Shown here: piece by piece, positions 48,915 through 57,983 of the stretch
How the letters are laid out: every line of letters starts with the position of its first letter
Position numbering within the stretch: the stretch's first letter is position 1
Assembly (NCBI RefSeq): GCF_002000085.1
Contig: NZ_MUZU01000007.1
Location: forward strand, 124,001 to 188,000
Source: Pseudocolwellia agarivorans
GTDB lineage: Bacteria > Pseudomonadota > Gammaproteobacteria > Enterobacterales > Alteromonadaceae
DNA length: 64,000 nt
Reading direction: 5' to 3'
Translations under genes and position numbers: made by a program
Notes under the pieces: model-generated
Databases searched by the model: none
Seen by the model: only the letters and a program-made list of their open reading frames with translations
Told to the model about the DNA's origin: nothing

Positions 48915-50851
48915 ACCTCACTGACTAACTCCTGCAAAGTTACATCACTTTTACATTCTGTTATATTTTTAGGCCACGTAAAACAGAATATACTTCCCTT
49001 TCCTATTTCTGACTCTACAGATACATAACCACCATAGTACTTTACAATTTTTTTAATGATGGCAAGCCCCATTCCACTTCCCTCAACTTCATCACGAGGC
49101 TTCAGTGTTTTAAACATTTTAAAAATATTAATGTGATTATTATGGCTAATTCCGGGACCATCATCTTCAATGAAGAATTTATAATAGACCCCCTCTTCAT
49201 GACAGCTCACGGTAATATTACCGTTATTTTTGTCATGATGTTTAATGGCATTATTTAGTAAATTACGGAGCACTTGTTCAAATGGAGCGCTAACTGTTAA
49301 AAAGTCAGGGAGATTACCTTTAACATGTAATTGAAAGCCCTTAGGTGGGGCAATAAGGCTAAATAACTCTTCAATTAACTCATTACAATGAATCTGGGTT
49401 AGCTTGTATTCTTGTCGATTAGCACGAGAATAATCCAACAAATCACTCAACAACGAATCTAAGCGCTGAACTCGTGAACGCATTAACCTGATATTTTCAG
49501 GTACTTCATTTAAATTTCCTTCTTCAACATCTTCAGCTATCCAATTTGCCAGTTGATCAATACCACGTAAAGGTGCTTTTAAATCATGAGAGGCTATATA
49601 AGCAAATTCATCGAGCTCTTTATTTGATCGCGCTAAATCTTTTGCTCGTTCTTCTGCATCATTTTTCGCCACCTTAGATTCAATCATTAATGCTGAAAGT
49701 CTTTTACGCTGCTGAGTTAATTCTTCTACATGCTCGTTAAGCAGTACGTTTTTCTGCTCAAGTAACTTTGTTCTTTCTTCTACTGTTTCTTCTAATTGAT
49801 TATTTTGGTCTTTTAACTGTTTACCCAACTTTTTAATATGTTGAGAACGATAAATAACAACTTGTAAACCGTATATACATAAAGCTAACAACACACTTAT
49901 CATAATGCCAGAAATGAGTACCCAATAAGCAATACGAGGAGATTCAATATCACGCAACAAACCTTCATTAAGGGATACATCCAACTTCCAACGGCGATCA
50001 GGAATTGTTAAATCAAAACTAAAAGCTGTACTTTCATTCCCGTTGCCATATAAAAGCCCTCCATTATCACTTTCTACATCGACTAATGTTAAAATTAAAC
50101 CTTCTTTATCTGCTTTTTCTCTAACATTTTCCATTAAGTTATTAATGCGAAATACGCCTGTTGCATAACCAATAAGGAAATTAGAGCGTTCAGCCTCTGT
50201 AGTCGCAGATACGTTAGTTCGGTAAACTGGGGCTATCATTAAAAAACCATATGAGTCTTCGTTTTCTTGTACAAGGTTTATTTTAGACGTAGCTGTTATT
50301 TGTCCTGTATTTTTAGCTTTTTGTAAAGAAGCTCGACGAATACTATTACTGCTTAAATCAAACCCTTGAGCAGCTTTGTTAATATCATAAGGACTAATAA
50401 AGGTAACGGGGGTATAGTAAGATTTGTTGTTACTAACAATTAATTTACCTGTTTCTGTTCGTTCAGTAATATTAAAATTAGGGTGTTTAATTTTAATATT
50501 AGCTTCAAAAATCTTTCTATCTTCTGCAACAATATAAGGAACCCAGCTTAGAGCCTGAATATAATGACGCTTTTCAATATTAACTATGTCCATATAACGA
50601 TCAAAATTATCTTGAGAAAGGTTTTGTAGGTTTGAACTATAAAATGCCTGTAACGCTTGTAAATCATTAACAGACATATCAATAGCATCTTGAAAACGAA
50701 TTGAAACCTGTTTAGCAATATTTTTAAGTTTAAGGTAGCTTTGTTTTTTTAATTGCTCGCCCACTTGTATTGATAAGTAATAAGTACTAAAAACTCCCAT
50801 ACAACCAATAATAATAGAAAAAAACAAAGCTCTAATTAATAATTTATTCAT
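48911..50851 (-). CDS. CHASE-domain sensor histidine kinase
   Basis: A 646-residue membrane kinase: TM1 (about 7-27), a periplasmic CHASE domain (ALQAFYSSN, NFDRYMDIV, ALSWVPYI), and TM2 (about 304-327). A coiled coil follows (about 335-405). The HisKA domain has its phosphate-accepting H422 in FAYIASHDLKAPLRG. The ATPase domain shows NNAIKHH, DDGPGIS and GSGMGLAI. The histidine context is of the phytochrome/bacteriophytochrome-like group. CHASE domains sense small molecules. It has no receiver of its own, so phosphate must go to one of the neighbouring regulators. It starts 32 bp after the PAS-receiver gene in the same direction. Confidence 0.94.
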   Translation of the reverse strand: MNKLLIRALFFSIIIGCMGVFSTYYLSIQVGEQLKKQSYLKLKNIAKQVSIRFQDAIDMSVNDLQALQAFYSSNLQNLSQDNFDRYMDIVNIEKRHYIQALSWVPYIVAEDRKIFEANIKIKHPNFNITERTETGKLIVSNNKSYYTPVTFISPYDINKAAQGFDLSSNSIRRASLQKAKNTGQITATSKINLVQENEDSYGFLMIAPVYRTNVSATTEAERSNFLIGYATGVFRINNLMENVREKADKEGLILTLVDVESDNGGLLYGNGNESTAFSFDLTIPDRRWKLDVSLNEGLLRDIESPRIAYWVLISGIMISVLLALCIYGLQVVIYRSQHIKKLGKQLKDQNNQLEETVEERTKLLEQKNVLLNEHVEELTQQRKRLSALMIESKVAKNDAEERAKDLARSNKELDEFAYIASHDLKAPLRGIDQLANWIAEDVEEGNLNEVPENIRLMRSRVQRLDSLLSDLLDYSRANRQEYKLTQIHCNELIEELFSLIAPPKGFQLHVKGNLPDFLTVSAPFEQVLRNLLNNAIKHHDKNNGNITVSCHEEGVYYKFFIEDDGPGISHNNHINIFKMFKTLKPRDEVEGSGMGLAIIKKIVKYYGGYVSVESEIGKGSIFCFTWPKNITECKSDVTLQELVSEV

Positions 50852-50883
50852 TCTGTTAATAGCTCAAACGGTTAATATTATAC

Positions 50884-51966
50884 TTACACTTCAAATTGCT
50901 GAACAATATTTCTGATTTCTTTTCTTTCCAATATATAATCGATACACCTTATTAATAATGGTTTAGACAAGTCATTTTTTTTAATAGAGTCGTTAATTTC
51001 ATTCATTAAAAATTCATTATCCATTGTGGATTCTTCTTGACCAGATAACAAAATTACCGGCACATCAATTTTTTTAGATTTTAATGCTCGAGAAAAATCC
51101 TCCGCTGTATTACCGCTCAGTTGATAATCTAATAAACAAACATCTATCTTCTTTTGTTGTAATATAGCAATCGCTTCATCAATCCCTGAAGATTCAATTA
51201 TTTGATATTCTCGCTCATTAACGTCTTTTAAATAGCGCTTAATTATTTTGCGATCAATAATATCATCGTCAATAACTAGTACCGTTATGTTTTGGTTTTT
51301 TTCGATACGATGATGTAAACGCTCTGAACGACTAATCAACAAACTTTTAAATTGCTCTTGTGCTTGAGTTAATGCATTTTCAACAAATTTCAAACGAGAA
51401 ATATTTGTAATCGTAATTAACACACCTTGTTTTGCTTCGAGTGTATGCTCATTAAGGGTGTGAGGCATTATTTTTAATAAAACAGCTTGTCCTGATTTAG
51501 TCAGTATATCTCTTTCAATAATAATGTTTTTACTACGCACAATAGCAATTTGGATGAAAAACTCACTGTAATCTAATTGGTGTGTAATATCTTGTATAGA
51601 ATGACCAATATCGCTTGGTCTTAAATTAAAATAATGAGTAGATTGTAATGTATATTTTCGGATGGCTAATTGCTCATCTAAAAAAACGATACCGATATCA
51701 ATAGAGTTGATCACATTATCAAGATCTGTATTGGCCTCACTTAATTGAGTGATTTTTTCTTGGTATTCATTATTTACGGTATACAGCTCTTTATTTACTA
51801 ATTGTAATTCGCTATTCGTTGTTTCCAACTTTTCTATTACTCGTTTTAAACACTCAAGCTCTTTGTTAAGTTCGTCTTTCAAAACATCATTTCTTTTTTG
51901 AGTTGTTTCTTCGGTTTCAACAGTTGCATGATACGAGCTGTTCAACGTTTGTGATGACTTGTCCAT
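50884..51966 (-). CDS. Coiled-coil/PAS/receiver protein (CheBR-type PAS)
   Basis: A 360-residue cytoplasmic protein. An N-terminal coiled coil (about 20-80; LETTNSELQLVNKELYTVNN) leads into a PAS domain (SIDIGIVFLDEQLAIRKYT, FNLRPSDIGHSIQDIT). Both closely resemble the linker and PAS that end CheB-CheR fusion proteins, yet no CheB or CheR part is present. A receiver domain follows (VLVIDDDIIDRKIIKRYL, phosphoacceptor D280 in CLLDYQLSG, S in LLSGQ, K in KKNDLSKP). There is no output domain. It lies between the histidine kinase and a PAS-GGDEF-EAL gene on the same strand and may be a phosphorelay connector. Confidence 0.88.
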   Translation of the reverse strand: MDKSSQTLNSSYHATVETEETTQKRNDVLKDELNKELECLKRVIEKLETTNSELQLVNKELYTVNNEYQEKITQLSEANTDLDNVINSIDIGIVFLDEQLAIRKYTLQSTHYFNLRPSDIGHSIQDITHQLDYSEFFIQIAIVRSKNIIIERDILTKSGQAVLLKIMPHTLNEHTLEAKQGVLITITNISRLKFVENALTQAQEQFKSLLISRSERLHHRIEKNQNITVLVIDDDIIDRKIIKRYLKDVNEREYQIIESSGIDEAIAILQQKKIDVCLLDYQLSGNTAEDFSRALKSKKIDVPVILLSGQEESTMDNEFLMNEINDSIKKNDLSKPLLIRCIDYILERKEIRNIVQQFEV

Positions 51967-52009
51967 TAAAGGTCCACTTAAATTTTATTTATCACTTATA
52001 GCTAAATTA

Positions 52010-54583
52010 TTAACTTGCTATAGTAGCGAGTGCTGCAGCATTAAGAAGTAACGATTGAGTATCTGTTTTCGTTAATGGTCTATTAAAATAATACCCTTGA
52101 TGGGTGTAACAATCGTTGGCAATCAACCAATCTTTTGTTTGTGCGTTTTCAACGCCTTCAGCAATAACACCTAAATTCAACATTTCACATAACCCTATAA
52201 TAGCTTTAACAATTTTAGCGGTATCATCATCAGATAAAACATCTTTAATAAAGCTACGATCTATTTTTATGTAATCTAATGGCATTCTTCTTAATAAATT
52301 TAAAGATGAGTATCCTGTACCAAAATCATCTAGCGCAATTAAAAAGCCAGCTTTTTGAAGTTTTTTCAAATTTTTGCCAGCAATGGTAGGATCTTCAATA
52401 AAAGCCGTTTCAGTAACCTCTAGAGTAAACCACGTTGGTGACATATCTTTACTGGCAAATAGATCAATAACTTGATCAGAAAAATCGTGAAAATGTAACT
52501 GCTTAGCAGATAGGTTTATCGCGACCCTTTGAGGTTGCTTAATAAGCCCTACTTTAACCCATTGACTCACGGTTTTGATAGCCTCATTAAATAACCATAA
52601 TGAGAATTCATAGATTAAGTTGTTATCTTCAACAAGTTTAATAAACGTATCAGGTCCTACATGGCCTAAAATATCGTTGTTCCATCGTGAAAGTACTTCA
52701 AATCCTGATATTTGATTTGAATGAATGTTTACTTGCGGTTGAAATACAATGGTAAATTCATTTTTTGATGGGTTATTTAAACTTTCACGAAGCCTGTTTA
52801 ACATGGTGATATTATGTTCAAGTTGGCTATCATAAAAATAAAATTGATTTCGCCCTAATTCTTTCGCTTTATATAAGGCTAAATCCGCCTTATTTAACAT
52901 GTCGGTTGGAGTATGAAGCATCTTATCTTCATCGGTCATTGCAATGCCAATACTACAAGACATAGCTATAGGATGCTCTTCTACTGTAAAGGGTAAGTGC
53001 ACAGCATTCACAATTTTTTGAGCGATTGAAGCAAGCACATGAATTGTTTTTATATCAGTAAAAATAATAGCAAACTCATCTCCTCCCAAACGAGCAATGG
53101 TATCTTCATTTCTTACCGTTGATGCCAAGCGTGAAGCGACTTCTTGAATAACTTTGTCGCCAACAGGATGCCCTAAGGTATCATTAATATTTTTAAACTT
53201 ATCTAAATCTAAAAACATTAATGCAGTAATACCATGCCGACTAGAACGCGACAATGCTACCGCTAATCGGTCATTAAAAAAGCTTCGATTAGACAAGCCT
53301 GTTAAATGATCATAATTAGCCATTTTTTCTAATTTTTCTGCATGGAGATAACTCTCTGAAATGTCATGCAGGGTCAATATAAAACCAGTTAACTCACATT
53401 TATCATTAAATAAACCAATGGCATTAATAGAAACCCATAAATTAGATTGATCAATTCTTTTTAATTGTATTTCTCCTGTATAGTTTTTGGCGTAAAAGGT
53501 GACTCTTTGTATAGTAGGTAATATTTCTTGAATGTCAGATTGATGTAAACAAGAGAGCCAACCTTGCTCTTTTGAGTCTTTAATATTTTGTCCTGTATAT
53601 CGCCCCCATGTTTCATTTACATAAGAACACCGCCAATTTTTATCTAGTTGTAAAATAGCCATAGGAACAACACTGGTTAAAGCATTAAATCGTTGTAAAC
53701 TCGAAAAATAATCTTGTGCTGTAATTTCCGCATCATATTTTTCATTAAGCATTAACCCAAAACATTGAGTGCCTAAATACTCTATTTCAAACAACTGAAT
53801 ATCAACCTTAACTGATTGGTAAGAATTGTGTTCAAAATTAACATCGCACCACTGTTCTTTATTTAAGTGTCCAAGAAAGCCATATTTATTAATTGTATTA
53901 AGTAAAGCTGTTGCAACGCTCGGTATAGATTTTTCGAGTAGTTTATCCATAGTAGGCCAACCACGTTCAATATTTGAATGAAATAATTTCTGTGAAGCCG
54001 AGTTAGCTTTCAATACTTTGAATTCATCATTAAATATAAACGTTGGGTGAAAAGTGTTTTTTAATAAAGACTCTACAGCTTTTTTATTATTACTTATGTT
54101 TTTTTGGGGGGTTACTTTAACGGGGTATAATTCAGTTTCTTTAACTGAATGTTCAAACAACTTTAATGAAGAAGCAACAAGTGATGTAATATCTGGTAAT
54201 TTCTGAGTGACTTTAGATAACTTCACATTAATTAATAAAATTACAGCATAAATCCCCAATGCGTCCTTAATAGGAACATAGCGTATATTATTGATGTTTT
54301 TATTATTTAATACATTGGAGTTGTGTAGATTACTGTTTTTGTCAAAAAATAGTGTTTCTTCTGTACAAGCTTGCTCAAAGAAGTTCCGTTCTAAATGTCG
54401 GGTTAATTTAATAACATCTTTTTCGGGTAAATCGAGAGAATTAATAACAACCTTTGTATCTAAATATACAAAGTTCGGCTGTACTGTCGTACTGACCACA
54501 AACCCCAGAGCAAACTCCGCATTATTTAATTCTACAAATGCTTCAACACATTCTTTAAAAATATAATGGTTTATACTATTCAT
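52010..54583 (-). CDS. PAS-GGDEF-EAL c-di-GMP enzyme
   Basis: An 857-residue soluble protein: a GAF-like N-terminal region (about 1-150), two PAS-like domains (about 165-270 and 290-415), GGDEF (ARLGGDEF, 500-504) with inhibitory-site RNED, and an EAL-type domain whose motif is EVL (629-631). The other phosphodiesterase residues are present: INLSAKQ, EVTET, DDFGTG, KID, AEG, QGY. EVL is a common active variant, so both activities look possible. It is first of three same-strand signalling genes (this, the PAS-receiver, the CHASE kinase). Confidence 0.94.
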   Translation of the reverse strand: MNSINHYIFKECVEAFVELNNAEFALGFVVSTTVQPNFVYLDTKVVINSLDLPEKDVIKLTRHLERNFFEQACTEETLFFDKNSNLHNSNVLNNKNINNIRYVPIKDALGIYAVILLINVKLSKVTQKLPDITSLVASSLKLFEHSVKETELYPVKVTPQKNISNNKKAVESLLKNTFHPTFIFNDEFKVLKANSASQKLFHSNIERGWPTMDKLLEKSIPSVATALLNTINKYGFLGHLNKEQWCDVNFEHNSYQSVKVDIQLFEIEYLGTQCFGLMLNEKYDAEITAQDYFSSLQRFNALTSVVPMAILQLDKNWRCSYVNETWGRYTGQNIKDSKEQGWLSCLHQSDIQEILPTIQRVTFYAKNYTGEIQLKRIDQSNLWVSINAIGLFNDKCELTGFILTLHDISESYLHAEKLEKMANYDHLTGLSNRSFFNDRLAVALSRSSRHGITALMFLDLDKFKNINDTLGHPVGDKVIQEVASRLASTVRNEDTIARLGGDEFAIIFTDIKTIHVLASIAQKIVNAVHLPFTVEEHPIAMSCSIGIAMTDEDKMLHTPTDMLNKADLALYKAKELGRNQFYFYDSQLEHNITMLNRLRESLNNPSKNEFTIVFQPQVNIHSNQISGFEVLSRWNNDILGHVGPDTFIKLVEDNNLIYEFSLWLFNEAIKTVSQWVKVGLIKQPQRVAINLSAKQLHFHDFSDQVIDLFASKDMSPTWFTLEVTETAFIEDPTIAGKNLKKLQKAGFLIALDDFGTGYSSLNLLRRMPLDYIKIDRSFIKDVLSDDDTAKIVKAIIGLCEMLNLGVIAEGVENAQTKDWLIANDCYTHQGYYFNRPLTKTDTQSLLLNAAALATIAS

Positions 54584-54967
54584 ACTTAGAGTTTCAACCT
54601 AATTTCATCCTTGGATAACATAAAACATAACGCTAAAGTTAAGGCGTTTCTTTGTATTTTAAAGTTAATTACTTACATATTAGTGCATATCAGTAAAAAA
54701 GCGAGAAAGTAGAGTATTTATTTAAATACGTATTTTTACGCCTTCATAACTATCTATCAACTTATAAAAAAATGAATAACCACTTAAGTTTCACAATTAG
54801 AAAAATAACGCATTTAAAAAATAAAATCATAGACTTACAAAACACAACCTCAAATAAAAATCAATAAGTTATAAAAAATCAAAGTCTACATTAGAGTAAA
54901 ATAGAGTATTACTGGAAAATAAAATATAAAAAGCTAGAATGTAACTCTTTATTTTTTAGGTAGCCCC
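54584..54967. other. Divergent intergenic region, GGDEF-EAL - DUF4202
   Basis: 384 bp of very AT-rich sequence between divergent genes. Apart from a short stem (AACGC 54629-54633 with GCGTT 54644-54648) I see no structure, and no gene. Confidence 0.4.
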
Positions 54968-55552
54968 ATGACAAACTCTAAACTACATTCTGTTTTTACT
55001 GCAATTGACGATATTAATTCAGAAGATCCCAATACCACGCTATTTAACGGAAAAACTCAACCTAAAGAATTATTATATGGTCAATACATGACCGCATGTA
55101 TTAACCAATATTGGCCTAAAGCCAATGAACTATTACAAATAGCTGTTCGTGCGCAGCATATTAAACGCTGGCACCTAAAACGAACTGAATTTGATGCGGG
55201 TAAAGCAGGTTATTTAAAGTGGCGAATTGAACAAGGTAAATTTCACGCTGAATTAACTAAAAACCTCATGATTGAACATGGTTACTCTGAAGAAGATGCA
55301 GAAACTACCGCTAAGCTATTACGTAAAGAAAAAATAAAATCAAACCCTGATACTCAAACATTAGAAGATGTCGCTTGTTTAGTATTTCTGCAGCATTATT
55401 TTGATGAGTTTGCAGCAAAACATACCGAAGAAAAAATCATTAGAATATTACAGCTTACGTGGCGAAAAATGTCAGACCAAGCACATGAAATTGCACTTAA
55501 ATTAACTTTACCTGATCATTTAGCCGCTTTAGTGGGTAAAGCCTTAGCATAA
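54968..55552 (+). CDS. DUF4202 domain-containing protein
   Basis: A 194-residue cytoplasmic protein matching the DUF4202 family in length and in the stretches DDINSEDP near the start, AVRAQHIKRWHLKRTEFDAGKAGYLKWR (His/Arg-rich) and EDVACLVFLQHYFDEFAAKH. The conserved histidine pattern (AQHIKRW, H in FHAEL, QHYFDEF) suggests an HD-domain-like metal hydrolase fold, but no activity is known to me. It is found in many marine gammaproteobacteria. It stands alone, convergent with the DUF454 gene. Confidence 0.8.
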   Translation: MTNSKLHSVFTAIDDINSEDPNTTLFNGKTQPKELLYGQYMTACINQYWPKANELLQIAVRAQHIKRWHLKRTEFDAGKAGYLKWRIEQGKFHAELTKNLMIEHGYSEEDAETTAKLLRKEKIKSNPDTQTLEDVACLVFLQHYFDEFAAKHTEEKIIRILQLTWRKMSDQAHEIALKLTLPDHLAALVGKALA

Positions 55553-55583
55553 TCGCCGTATTTAGATTGCAAACTAACAAACT

Positions 55584-55976
55584 CTAGACTATTTGTCTGC
55601 TTGCTGGTTTAGCAATAGGTAGTCTATAAACGAAAATAGCCGGCCCCACCATCAAAGTCATAACCAACACCTTTAACCAAATATTTTCCAGTATATAACA
55701 CGACCAGACCCCAGCTAATACCATAGAACATAAAGAAATCATTTTAGACTTTTGTGATATGGATCGTGAGTCTTGCCAATCTCTGATCAACTGACCAAAT
55801 AATTTACTGTTTAATAATTTTTTATGAAAATAAGGTGACGACTTTGCAAAACACCCTGCTGCTACCAACAAAAATGGCGTTGTCGGTAGCAATGGCAAAA
55901 CAGCGCCTAAAATAGCTAAAAAAACAAATATACAGCCAGTGCTTTTTAAAAGAAAATTTTGAATAGATAACCTCAT
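55584..55976 (-). CDS. DUF454 (YbaN-like) inner-membrane protein
   Basis: A 130-residue protein of the DUF454 family with three membrane helices (about 10-40, 80-97, 102-120). It has the typical GAVLPLLPTTPFLLVAAGCFAKSSP followed by the soluble loop with DWQDSRSISQKSK. Function is not known. It is 68 bp downstream of the ABC-2 permease gene and may be on the same transcript. Confidence 0.88.
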   Translation of the reverse strand: MRLSIQNFLLKSTGCIFVFLAILGAVLPLLPTTPFLLVAAGCFAKSSPYFHKKLLNSKLFGQLIRDWQDSRSISQKSKMISLCSMVLAGVWSCYILENIWLKVLVMTLMVGPAIFVYRLPIAKPASRQIV

Positions 55977-56044
55977 ATCTCATCAATAAATCTATACCTT
56001 TAAGTATAGCTAAAAAGGTAATTTTGGCTAACCCAACCAATGAC

Positions 56045-57052
56045 TTATCGTTCTGTGTTCCAACTAAATAAAGCAGAGCCTAAAACTAAAAATAGTGAAC
56101 ACATAGCAACTAAGCACCATAAGTGAAAGCTTATATCAGCTAAGCTTGCGCCTTCAGTAATTATTTTACGTGCTCCCGTTACTAAATGCGTTAATGGCAA
56201 GAAATTTGAAAAAGTTTGAATTGCACTTGGAGCACCTTCTAAACTAAACCAAACACCTGATAACAACATCATCGGCCATGATGTTAAGTTTAACAAGCCA
56301 CCAATCAATTCTTCACTTTTACTTCGACTCGCTACTAAAAGCCCTAAAGTAATTAAGCTAAAAGCACCTAAGGCGCCAATAATAAATAAGTCTAAATAAC
56401 TGCCCAACATATAAAAATCGAAGAAAATGTTACAGCCAATATACACAGTACTCGACATAAACATAACAATAAATAAACGTGATACCAGTTGGGCTGATAC
56501 AAACTCAAAAGCGGATAAAGGTGTTGCCTTCAAACGCTTAAGCACTGAATTTTTTCTGTACCTAACAATGACGTAGCCAACACCAAACAAGCAGCTAAAC
56601 ATCATATTCATCCCCAAAATGCCAGGTAAAACCCAATCAACATATCGAATAGGCTTTCCTTGTGTAGTTAAACGTTGATAGTTTGTGTGTTCACTTTTAA
56701 ATATTTTTTCCACTAAATAGCTATTAGGCGCACCTTCATTTACCCAATATTTTTTTAGGTTAAAATCTACTAGCAAGTCTATAGCATGATGTTCAAGCTT
56801 TGTGGTGGCTAGTGTTACATCATTATAATCAACAAAGTCTATATGCTTAGTTTCAATGAAACTTGATTGTGCTGTTGGTAAATTAATCACTCCTACTTTA
56901 TAAACGCCACGCCCATCACCTGAAAAAACAAAAGATAAGCCTGCTAACATTAAAACAGGAAATAATACGTTCCAACCTAAAGAAGATCTGTCTCGAAAGA
57001 ATTCAAGATTACGAGCTTTTACCACTGCAAAAAAACGTTTAAAGTTCATCAA
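56045..57052 (-). CDS. ABC-2 type transporter permease
   Basis: A 335-residue permease with one N-terminal helix (about 24-44), a large extracytoplasmic part (about 45-150), and a bundle of five helices (about 152-330). Examples are WVLPGILGMNMMFSCLFGVGY and GGLLNLTSWPMMLLSGVWFS. This is the layout of NatB/DrrB-like exporters. Its start codon follows the stop of the ATPase gene directly. The exported substrate, whether lipid, drug or ion-linked, is not readable. Confidence 0.9.
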   Translation of the reverse strand: MMNFKRFFAVVKARNLEFFRDRSSLGWNVLFPVLMLAGLSFVFSGDGRGVYKVGVINLPTAQSSFIETKHIDFVDYNDVTLATTKLEHHAIDLLVDFNLKKYWVNEGAPNSYLVEKIFKSEHTNYQRLTTQGKPIRYVDWVLPGILGMNMMFSCLFGVGYVIVRYRKNSVLKRLKATPLSAFEFVSAQLVSRLFIVMFMSSTVYIGCNIFFDFYMLGSYLDLFIIGALGAFSLITLGLLVASRSKSEELIGGLLNLTSWPMMLLSGVWFSLEGAPSAIQTFSNFLPLTHLVTGARKIITEGASLADISFHLWCLVAMCSLFLVLGSALFSWNTER

Positions 57053-57934
57053 TTAATCCCTCAAAGAATAGCCAGTTAGTTTCAAAAACAAATCATCTAA
57101 GTTAGCTGACTTTACATGTAGACCTTCTAGCAAGACTTTATTCTCAATCAATTGTGTTAAGGTTTTTTCCACATGTTGCGTAGTGATCTCTACCCTATCG
57201 CCTTGAACTTCACCTTGAAACTTTTCAACTAGTTCAGGCGTTAAATGCATAGATGGAAGATAAATAAAAATACTCTCGAAATGTTTATTTAATAAAGCAT
57301 CAGGTGTTCCCGATTCAATAATTTTCCCGTGATCCATAATCACTACTTCATCACACAATTGTTCTGCTTCGTCCATGTAATGTGTAGTTAAAATAATCGT
57401 TTTATCTTCAGCTTTAATATTCTTAATCAACTGCCAGAAATTACGACGTGCTTGTGGATCTAATCCTGTTGTCGGCTCATCGAGAAAAATTATTTCAGGA
57501 TCGTTAATCAAAGCCAGCGCCAGTAATAAACGTTGTCTTTGACCACCTGAAAGTAAGCGGTTATTTTTATTTAGAAACTCACTAAGGTCACACAACTCAA
57601 TCAATTTCTCTTGAGACACGGTTTTATCATAAAAAGCAGCAAATAAATCTAAGGTTTCTTTTACTGTTAAAAAATCTTGTAGTGCCGTATTTTGAAATTG
57701 AATACCTATTTGTTGAGAAATAGACGGATCAACCTCTTTTCCGTTATAAAAAACGCAGCCTTGAGTGGCAGAAATAATACCTTCCATTATTTCAATCGTG
57801 GTTGTTTTTCCTGCGCCATTAGGACCTAACAGCCCAAAACAATGTCCTTTCATGATTGAAAAACTCACATCGTCAACAGCATTTAAATCACCGTATTGTT
57901 TTACTAAGTTTTCAACCTTAATCACTTCCTGCAT
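57053..57934 (-). CDS. ABC transporter ATP-binding protein
   Basis: A 293-residue ATPase with Walker A GPNGAGKTTT (37-46), signature LSGGQRQR near 128, Walker B IIFLDEP, and the switch histidine in ILTTHYMDEAEQ. A C-terminal extension of about 80 residues (VQGDRVEITTQHVEKTLTQL) is typical of the DRA-family exporters. It is co-transcribed with the permease at 56045, as the stop and start are adjacent. Confidence 0.95.
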   Translation of the reverse strand: MQEVIKVENLVKQYGDLNAVDDVSFSIMKGHCFGLLGPNGAGKTTTIEIMEGIISATQGCVFYNGKEVDPSISQQIGIQFQNTALQDFLTVKETLDLFAAFYDKTVSQEKLIELCDLSEFLNKNNRLLSGGQRQRLLLALALINDPEIIFLDEPTTGLDPQARRNFWQLIKNIKAEDKTIILTTHYMDEAEQLCDEVVIMDHGKIIESGTPDALLNKHFESIFIYLPSMHLTPELVEKFQGEVQGDRVEITTQHVEKTLTQLIENKVLLEGLHVKSANLDDLFLKLTGYSLRD

Positions 57935-57983
57935 ATTTATTCCTGTTGTCCAACCACAAACGAATATCTAAAAACAAAATATC

